A stretch of 10,827 bases of DNA from Anaerolineae bacterium (GTDB lineage: Bacteria; Chloroflexota; Anaerolineae; Aggregatilineales; Phototrophicaceae): positions 1 through 10,827 of the forward strand of contig JANQRM010000327.1 of the NCBI GenBank assembly GCA_028284565.1, written 5' to 3'. Position 1 is the stretch's first letter. Each line of letters begins with the position of its first letter. Positions 6,456 to 10,827 of this stretch are shown in pieces. Under the pieces are notes generated by a model. That model made no database searches and had not been told where the DNA came from. It worked only from the letters and a program-made list of their open reading frames with translations. The translations under genes were made by a program, and so were the position numbers.

Positions 6456-7297
6456 TCGTTTGCCTCTCGCGTTTGCCATAGATATTGGTCTTGCTCATGG
6501 CGGATATATCCCAGACCGGGAAAGGGAAAATGATAAGCAAGGATGAGTTCATCCGCTAAACTGTCCCGTAGATTGTAGCGCGTTTTGATGGCTTGCTCAT
6601 CGTCAAAATCAAAGGTCAAATGCCAATGCGGATAATTGAGGTGAAGCGGAGGCACGATGGCATCCCCAATCACCTGCAAACGTTGTGTTTGTGATTCAAT
6701 TTCGTAGCGAACATGGTAGCGGGAGTGTCCATAAGCCGGAATGGCGCGGATACCCTCAGCGACTACATCATCCGTTTCATTGATTAAACGTAAATGGGGA
6801 GCTAACCCGCCGAGATAATGTTGGATAAAATCATGCCTCTCTTGTCCGCGAGATAAGGCATTAGTCAATTGCTCATCGGAAGTATAGTATTTCCATTCGT
6901 GTTGCCACATGACATATTCGGCATTGGGGAAGCGTTTCTTGCCATCTGAGTCTAACATCCCGCCATAATGGTCAGGATGAGCATGAGTGATGGCAACCAC
7001 ATCAATCGAATCGGGATGAATATCCGCTTTTGCTAATTCGACAAATAACTGGGCTTGTTCGGGTCGATAGGCATGTGTCCCTGTGCCAATTAGGATGCGT
7101 TGTCCATTGCGTTCGAGTAATAAAATGTTGGTAGATAATTCAACAGCCTTCGTGTTGATACCTTGCGCCTCGTAGACTTGTTGACGTTCCGCTTCATGCC
7201 CTTGTCCCCAAAATCGTTCTATGGGCATCGACGTGATTCCATCTTGGAAGACGGTGCATTCAAAGTCGCCGATTGTGAATGGATAGCTTGTCGTCAT
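6452..7297 (-). CDS. MBL-fold metallo-hydrolase, methyl-parathion-hydrolase-like subgroup
   Basis: A 281-residue metallo-beta-lactamase-fold hydrolase. Metal ligands are visible: THAHPDHYGG gives His105, His107, Asp109 and His110, GHS gives His191, GDA gives Asp212, and AYHFPFPGLG gives His256. The segment with FDFDDEQAIKTR and the HFPFPGLG ending are typical of the MPH-like branch, whose members hydrolyse phosphotriesters, lactones or other esters. The substrate here is unknown. The usual DTG before the first helix is GTG (residues 71-73). No signal peptide is visible, so it is probably cytosolic. The frame is open to an ATG at 7336, but GGGAGGG (7306-7312) lies 8 bases before the ATG at 7297, which is taken as the start. 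It overlaps MDR-2 by 4 bases and follows the ABC permease gene after 101 bases. Confidence 0.9.
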   Translation of the reverse strand: MTTSYPFTIGDFECTVFQDGITSMPIERFWGQGHEAERQQVYEAQGINTKAVELSTNILLLERNGQRILIGTGTHAYRPEQAQLFVELAKADIHPDSIDVVAITHAHPDHYGGMLDSDGKKRFPNAEYVMWQHEWKYYTSDEQLTNALSRGQERHDFIQHYLGGLAPHLRLINETDDVVAEGIRAIPAYGHSRYHVRYEIESQTQRLQVIGDAIVPPLHLNYPHWHLTFDFDDEQAIKTRYNLRDSLADELILAYHFPFPGLGYIRHEQDQYLWQTREANE

Positions 7298-7319
7298 ATA
7301 TGTTGCCCTCCCAATAGCA

Positions 7320-7355
7320 CACCTACCATAACACATTTAAGCGTCATGGTAGGTG
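7320..7355 (-). promoter_or_regulatory. 10-bp inverted repeat over a candidate extended -10 promoter of the hydrolase/MDR-2 pair
   Basis: CACCTACCAT (7320-7329) and ATGGTAGGTG (7346-7355) are perfect inverted repeats with a 16-base spacer. On the minus strand an extended -10, TGTTATGGT (complement of 7325-7333), falls inside one arm; no -35 is evident. Transcription would start near 7318, leaving the hydrolase ribosome binding site in a leader of about 20 bases. Either an operator covering a promoter, or an intergenic hairpin after the ABC permease gene; no T-tract follows, which argues against a terminator. Confidence 0.45.
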
Positions 7356-7398
7356 AAATTGTGTATTGGATTGTTGTGTCGCTGAAGGCAGGCTATTT

Positions 7399-8253
7399 CT
7401 ATTTTGAGTTCTTGTTGTTGTAGAGATACATGGTCAAGGGTGCAAAGATGGCAATCAGTATCCCACAGGCAAGGAACACAACAGCAATTTGGTCGGGTGT
7501 GGCATTGCCGTTCATCAAGCCACGGATGGCTGTTGCGGTCAATGTCACGGGATTGATATTCACCAAGCCCTGTAGCAATTCTGGCATGGTCGCTGGGTTA
7601 ACGAAGACATTGCTGATGAAGGTCAGTGGGAAGGTGGTCATCCCTGCAACAATGGAGACCGATTCGGGGTCATTGAGGAGTAAACCGAGTGTTGTCCAAA
7701 TCCATGACAAGCTGAAGGCAAAGACCAGCAATAATCCCATTGCAAGGACGATACCACTAAAGCCTGCTTCTGGACGAAAGCCAAGGATTAATCCTAGAAT
7801 GATGACGACGGTTCCGGCGGTGGTATAGCGAATCATATCACCGAGCAACGCCCCTACTAGAACAGCAGGTCGCCAGAATGGGAGGGAACGGAAGCGATCA
7901 AAGATGCCTTTGGAGATGTCTGTGTTCAGTCCAACAGCGGTATACATGCTAATCATCGCCACCGTCAGCACGAGGATGCCGGGGATGAGGTGTTGCACGT
8001 ATTGCTCGACTGAGCCAGCCAATGCCCCACCGAAGATATAGGTCATCATGAGTGTCATCAAAATCGGGAACATGGTGACATCAATCAGTTGCCACGGGAC
8101 ATGCTTGATTTTGAGTAAGGCGCGCCATGCTAAGGTTAAGGATGCTGATAAACCGTTGGGACGGGCGGGTCGATAATTGGCGGTGATCGTCGAGGCAATC
8201 ATATCCTCGTCCACGATAGTTGGTAAAGGGGTATCAATGGGTAAGGTGGTCAT
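7399..8253 (-). CDS. ABC-2 type drug-export permease, DrrB-like
   Basis: A 284-residue membrane subunit of an ABC exporter. A cytosolic N-terminal arm of about 55 residues leads to about six membrane segments, roughly at 58-78, 88-110, 135-158, 163-190, 195-215 and 255-276. Family hallmarks are TYIFGGA in the first segment, the LIPGI stretch, the coupling-helix region GIFDRFRSLPFWRPAVLVG, and the late SNVFVNPATMPELLQ with NPVT. These match the daunorubicin-resistance-type (DrrB/ABC-2) permeases, which with the paired ATPase export hydrophobic compounds across the cytoplasmic membrane. The start ATG overlaps the stop of the ATPase gene as TAATG, so the two are translationally coupled; its own ribosome binding site (GGAA) is weak. 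The substrate is unknown. Confidence 0.92.
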   Translation of the reverse strand: MTTLPIDTPLPTIVDEDMIASTITANYRPARPNGLSASLTLAWRALLKIKHVPWQLIDVTMFPILMTLMMTYIFGGALAGSVEQYVQHLIPGILVLTVAMISMYTAVGLNTDISKGIFDRFRSLPFWRPAVLVGALLGDMIRYTTAGTVVIILGLILGFRPEAGFSGIVLAMGLLLVFAFSLSWIWTTLGLLLNDPESVSIVAGMTTFPLTFISNVFVNPATMPELLQGLVNINPVTLTATAIRGLMNGNATPDQIAVVFLACGILIAIFAPLTMYLYNNKNSK

Positions 8254-9218
8254 TAGGCGATTTCCTTTTGAGTGTTGGTTTCATCGGTAAGGGGTTGTCC
8301 AGTGAGGGACAAGAAAACTTCGTCCAAGCTCGGTTGTCCAAGTGAGAATTCGGCAAGGTCAATCCCTGCTTGAGATAGTTCGGTTAGCGTGTGAGTCAAT
8401 AAGGCTTGGTCAGTGATGGGCGCAGACAGTTCGGCTGGGTCGGGTTCGAGTTCAGGAGTGATACCCATCGTTTTTGCGACAATTTGCTCGGCTTGGTGAC
8501 GTTGTGCGGAGTCATTCAGGCGGATACGGAGGACTCCTGAACCCACAGAGGATTTGAGTTCGCTTGGTGTGCCATCCGCAATGATTTTACCTTGGTCGAT
8601 AATCACAATGCGATCAGCGAGTTCATCGGCTTCTTCCAGATATTGAGTCGTCAACAAGACGGTTGTACCTGCGGAGCGCAAGGTGCGAATGACATCCCAG
8701 ATGTAACGGCGACTGCGGGGGTCGAGTCCGGTGGTGGGTTCATCCAAGAAGAGCAAGTCAGGCGAAATGACGATACTCGCGGCAATATCTAAGCGACGAC
8801 GCATCCCGCCGGAATAGTGCTTGACTTGGCGATTACCCGCATCGGCTAAACCAAAGGCTTGAATGAGATTCATCGCGCGGTGTCTGGAATCTCGCCATGA
8901 GTAGCCGAGTAGACGTGCGACAAGGACAAGATTTTCGACACCAGATAAGTCTTCATCAACGGAGGCGAATTGTCCTGTCAGGCTCACACGTTGACGCACA
9001 GCATCGGCTTCTTTGAAAACATCGTGTCCGAATATCTTGGCACTGCCCGAATTGAACTTGAGCAAGGTGGAGAGGATACGCACCATCGTCGTTTTGCCTG
9101 CGCCATTGGGACCGAGTAAGGCGAGTAAACTACCCTGCTTGACGTTGAGGTTGATGCCCTTCAGTACTTCCACTTTGCCATAGGATTTGTATAGATTCGT
9201 GACTTCGATTGCATTCAT
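8253..9218 (-). CDS. ABC exporter ATP-binding subunit, DrrA-like
   Basis: A 321-residue ATPase that powers the permease encoded next. Walker A GPNGAGKTT is at residues 36-44, the Q-loop Gln is in LTGQF (about 83), the signature YSGGM is at 135-139, Walker B LLFLDE is at 155-160 and the D-loop GLD is at 164-166. The H-loop His is replaced by Gln in LLTTQYLEEAD (about 192), as in daunorubicin-resistance DrrA proteins. The C-terminal extension ends in a PSLDEVFLSLTG motif, also typical of DrrA, where it contacts the permease. A longer frame opens at an ATG at 9230 with no ribosome binding site; the ATG at 9218 has GGAG (9225-9228) 6 bases upstream and is taken as the start. It lies 30 bases after MDR-3, so it is probably in the same transcript. 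Confidence 0.94.
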   Translation of the reverse strand: MNAIEVTNLYKSYGKVEVLKGINLNVKQGSLLALLGPNGAGKTTMVRILSTLLKFNSGSAKIFGHDVFKEADAVRQRVSLTGQFASVDEDLSGVENLVLVARLLGYSWRDSRHRAMNLIQAFGLADAGNRQVKHYSGGMRRRLDIAASIVISPDLLFLDEPTTGLDPRSRRYIWDVIRTLRSAGTTVLLTTQYLEEADELADRIVIIDQGKIIADGTPSELKSSVGSGVLRIRLNDSAQRHQAEQIVAKTMGITPELEPDPAELSAPITDQALLTHTLTELSQAGIDLAEFSLGQPSLDEVFLSLTGQPLTDETNTQKEIA

Positions 9219-9248
9219 GTCTTTCTCCATTCGTTGTGGTTGTTATGG

Positions 9249-10223
9249 TTATTCTGCGATGTTGATAATCACTTTGCCTCTGGCACGCATCGTTTCCAGA
9301 TAGCGAAGCCCGTCAGGAGTCTCACTCAGTGGATAGCGTCGGTCAATTACCGGGCGGACTTCGCCAGAAGCGAGAAGCTCATTCATAAACAGCAAATCAG
9401 CTTGACGGATTTGAGCTGTTCCCATCATACCGATGGACTTATTGCCAAGAGCGGATAACAATTTGGCGAAAAATACGCTCTGGATGAACAGATGGGGTAA
9501 GGTTGTAAATCCTGCTATGACCGCTTTTCCATTGGGGCGCAAAGCCCCTCGGAATGCCCATGCCGAGCGATTGCCGACTGCATCATAGATGAGATCGTAC
9601 TGCTCACCCCGGTTGGTGAAGTCCTCTTGAGTGTAGTCAATCACATGATCTGCACCGATGGAGCGCACCAGCTCGACATTGCGTGTACTACAAACCCCCG
9701 TGACTTCTGTGCCAAAGTGCTTGGCAAGTTGTACTGCTATCGTCCCGACCCCGCCGGATGCACCATTGATGAGAACTTTTTGCCCGGCTTGAATTTCCCC
9801 TGCATCCCGCAGTCCTTGTAGAGCAGTCAACGCAACAACGGGTATCGCGGCGGCTTCTTCAAACGTGATGTTATCCGGTTTCGGAGCTAAGTATTTTTCC
9901 GTCACACAGACGTACTCGGCAAAACCGCCTGCTCCAATGTCTCCGTACACATCATCACCAACCTTGAATTGCGTTACGGCTTTACCAACCGCTTCCACTC
10001 GTCCTGCGAGGTCTGCTCCGATTTTTGAATTCTTGGGTTTACGCAGACCATCACTTAGGCGAACCAAGAACGGCGCGCCTCGCATGCGATGCCAATCGAG
10101 AGGATTCGCAGATGCAGCGTGAATTTTCACAAGGACTTCATTCTCTTTTGGTGTGGGTTTCTCAACCTCGACCAATTCGAGAACATCTGGCGAACCGTAT
10201 TGATTGAAGACGATGGCTTTCAT
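9249..10223 (-). CDS. Quinone-oxidoreductase-type MDR dehydrogenase (MDR-3)
   Basis: A 324-residue Qor-like enzyme. The GroES-like domain begins at MKAIVFNQYGS, the glycine motif GASGGVG is at residues 154-160, and CSTRN with GADHVIDY follows. IGADLAGRVEAVG stands where zinc ADHs have GHE, so no catalytic zinc is expected. The STRN after strand 2 could bind the NADPH 2'-phosphate (inference). The substrate loop is distinctive: SANPLDWHRMRG is a pattern seen in zinc-free oxidoreductases acting on quinones or enones. The open frame extends upstream to a TTG at 10262. The ATG at 10223 is chosen because AAGGGGAG precedes it closely and the paralogues begin at the same MKA. It lies 56 bases after MDR-4 and 30 bases before the DrrA-like gene, consistent with one operon. 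Confidence 0.92.
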   Translation of the reverse strand: MKAIVFNQYGSPDVLELVEVEKPTPKENEVLVKIHAASANPLDWHRMRGAPFLVRLSDGLRKPKNSKIGADLAGRVEAVGKAVTQFKVGDDVYGDIGAGGFAEYVCVTEKYLAPKPDNITFEEAAAIPVVALTALQGLRDAGEIQAGQKVLINGASGGVGTIAVQLAKHFGTEVTGVCSTRNVELVRSIGADHVIDYTQEDFTNRGEQYDLIYDAVGNRSAWAFRGALRPNGKAVIAGFTTLPHLFIQSVFFAKLLSALGNKSIGMMGTAQIRQADLLFMNELLASGEVRPVIDRRYPLSETPDGLRYLETMRARGKVIINIAE

Positions 10224-10279
10224 GACTCCCCTTGATTGATTGAATGTGTTTTCCATTTTCAATACGGCTCACTTGTTGG

Positions 10280-10827
10280 TTATGTTGCAACTCGGATAAC
10301 GACATTGCCTCGTTTGCGTCCGGTATCAACATAGCGATGCGCTTCTGCGATGTCTTCCAGCGCGTAGCATCGGTCTATCACCGATTTCAGTTGTCCCATT
10401 TCGATTAAGGCTTTCAGGAAGACATAGTCATCTTGCTGGCTCTTCATCAAAATGCCCCATGTCGCCTTCTTGCTCCCAACGATGGATGTCCAGAGGGATT
10501 GCCAAATCAGGGCGGGTGTCATGGCAATCGAGACAAAGATGCCTCCTCGCTTTAGTGCAGGTTTGCTTTGTGAAAAGGAGGACTTGCCGACTGCATCAAA
10601 AATGATGTCGTAGGTCTCGGTGTTTTGGGTGAAATCGGCTTGGGTATAATCAATCACCTCATCGGCTCCCAAAGACTGCACCAATTCCACATTGCGGGTA
10701 CTGCACACCGCCGTCACGGTTGCGCCATAGTATTTGGCGAGTTGTACAGCGTAAGTCCCCACGCTACCGGATGCCCCATTAACCAAGATGTGTTGTCCGG
10801 GTTCTATTCGTGCTTTATCCCGAATGA
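10280..10827 (-). CDS. Quinone-oxidoreductase-type MDR dehydrogenase (MDR-4), N-terminus beyond the window
   Basis: The C-terminal part, about 182 residues, of a fourth Qor-like enzyme. The frame is open to the right edge; the visible part begins around IRDKARIEPGQHILVNGASG, so the GroES-like domain is outside the window. The nucleotide-binding GASGSVG, CSTRN and GADEVIDYTQADF are intact, as is the C-terminal VDTGRKRGNVVIRV. It shares more stretches with MDR-1 (KYYG, GADEVIDYT, GKSSF, ALKR, VDTGRKRG) than with MDR-2 or MDR-3, suggesting a duplication whose copies now lie at opposite ends of the window. It is the first gene seen on the minus-strand run that includes MDR-3 and the exporter. Confidence 0.9.
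   Translation of the reverse strand, partial: IRDKARIEPGQHILVNGASGSVGTYAVQLAKYYGATVTAVCSTRNVELVQSLGADEVIDYTQADFTQNTETYDIIFDAVGKSSFSQSKPALKRGGIFVSIAMTPALIWQSLWTSIVGSKKATWGILMKSQQDDYVFLKALIEMGQLKSVIDRCYALEDIAEAHRYVDTGRKRGNVVIRVAT

Noticed and set aside
7371..7396. Similarity of the sequence after the permease stop to that after the LAL regulator stop (shared AGCGACA on the minus strand)
   Set aside because: Only 7 identical bases in a row with loose similarity beyond; likely coincidence.
7430..7828. A 132-codon plus-strand open frame inside the ABC permease gene
   Set aside because: It is antisense to a clear DrrB-like permease, has no ribosome binding site and encodes nothing recognisable.
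10232..10243. TTGATTGATTGA before MDR-3, resembling TTGATTGA in the repeats before MDR-1
   Set aside because: An 8-bp match in low-complexity tandem sequence; not enough to propose a common operator.
1..10827. Search for tRNA/rRNA genes, CRISPR repeats, transposase genes, terminal inverted repeats and integration sites
   Set aside because: None was seen. The window is densely filled with protein genes and short gaps.

Overview
The window is an ordinary-looking chromosomal stretch of a bacterium of moderate GC content. It holds ten protein genes and no RNA gene, mobile element or CRISPR array that I can see. The large MalT-type (LAL) regulator, the repeated zinc-free quinone-oxidoreductase-type dehydrogenases, the DinB-like protein and the DrrAB-type exporter together resemble free-living Chloroflexota (Anaerolineae-like) genomes. 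That assignment is an inference from gene style, not proof.

Layout. At 1-665 (+) lies the 3' part of an unrecognised gene with a basic, proline-rich hinge and a C-terminal coiled coil. It ends in a good hairpin/T-tract terminator shared with the convergent gene at 700-1674 (-), a medium-chain dehydrogenase/reductase (MDR-1). Upstream of MDR-1 on the same strand is a 742-residue LAL transcription regulator (1771-3999, -). Divergent from it are a DinB-superfamily protein (4115-4594, +) and an AT-rich integral membrane protein (4671-5378, +). From 5463 to the right edge everything is on the minus strand. In transcription order it reads: MDR-4 (cut by the right edge), MDR-3, DrrA-like ABC ATPase, DrrB-like permease, a 101-bp gap containing an inverted repeat, an MBL-fold hydrolase, then MDR-2.

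How the genes may work together. Four paralogous MDR enzymes, a drug-type ABC exporter and an MPH-like metallo-hydrolase fit a detoxification or stress-response neighbourhood: reduction of quinones, enones or aldehydes, hydrolysis of an ester or lactone, and export of a hydrophobic compound. The ATPase and permease are coupled by a TAATG overlap, and the hydrolase and MDR-2 by an ATGA overlap with a strong internal ribosome binding site. The LAL regulator is the only transcription factor present and is the natural candidate controller of MDR-1 and perhaps of itself and the DinB gene. This functional picture is inference.

The most interesting signals are non-coding. They are a hairpin that would bury the ribosome binding site of MDR-1, a palindrome plus 12-bp-period direct repeats just upstream of it, a 9-bp element placed almost symmetrically before both divergent starts (LAL regulator and DinB), and a 10-bp inverted repeat over a candidate promoter of the hydrolase/MDR-2 pair. 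Start codons of several genes were moved downstream from the longest reading frame on ribosome-binding-site evidence. I found no clearly new multi-gene system.
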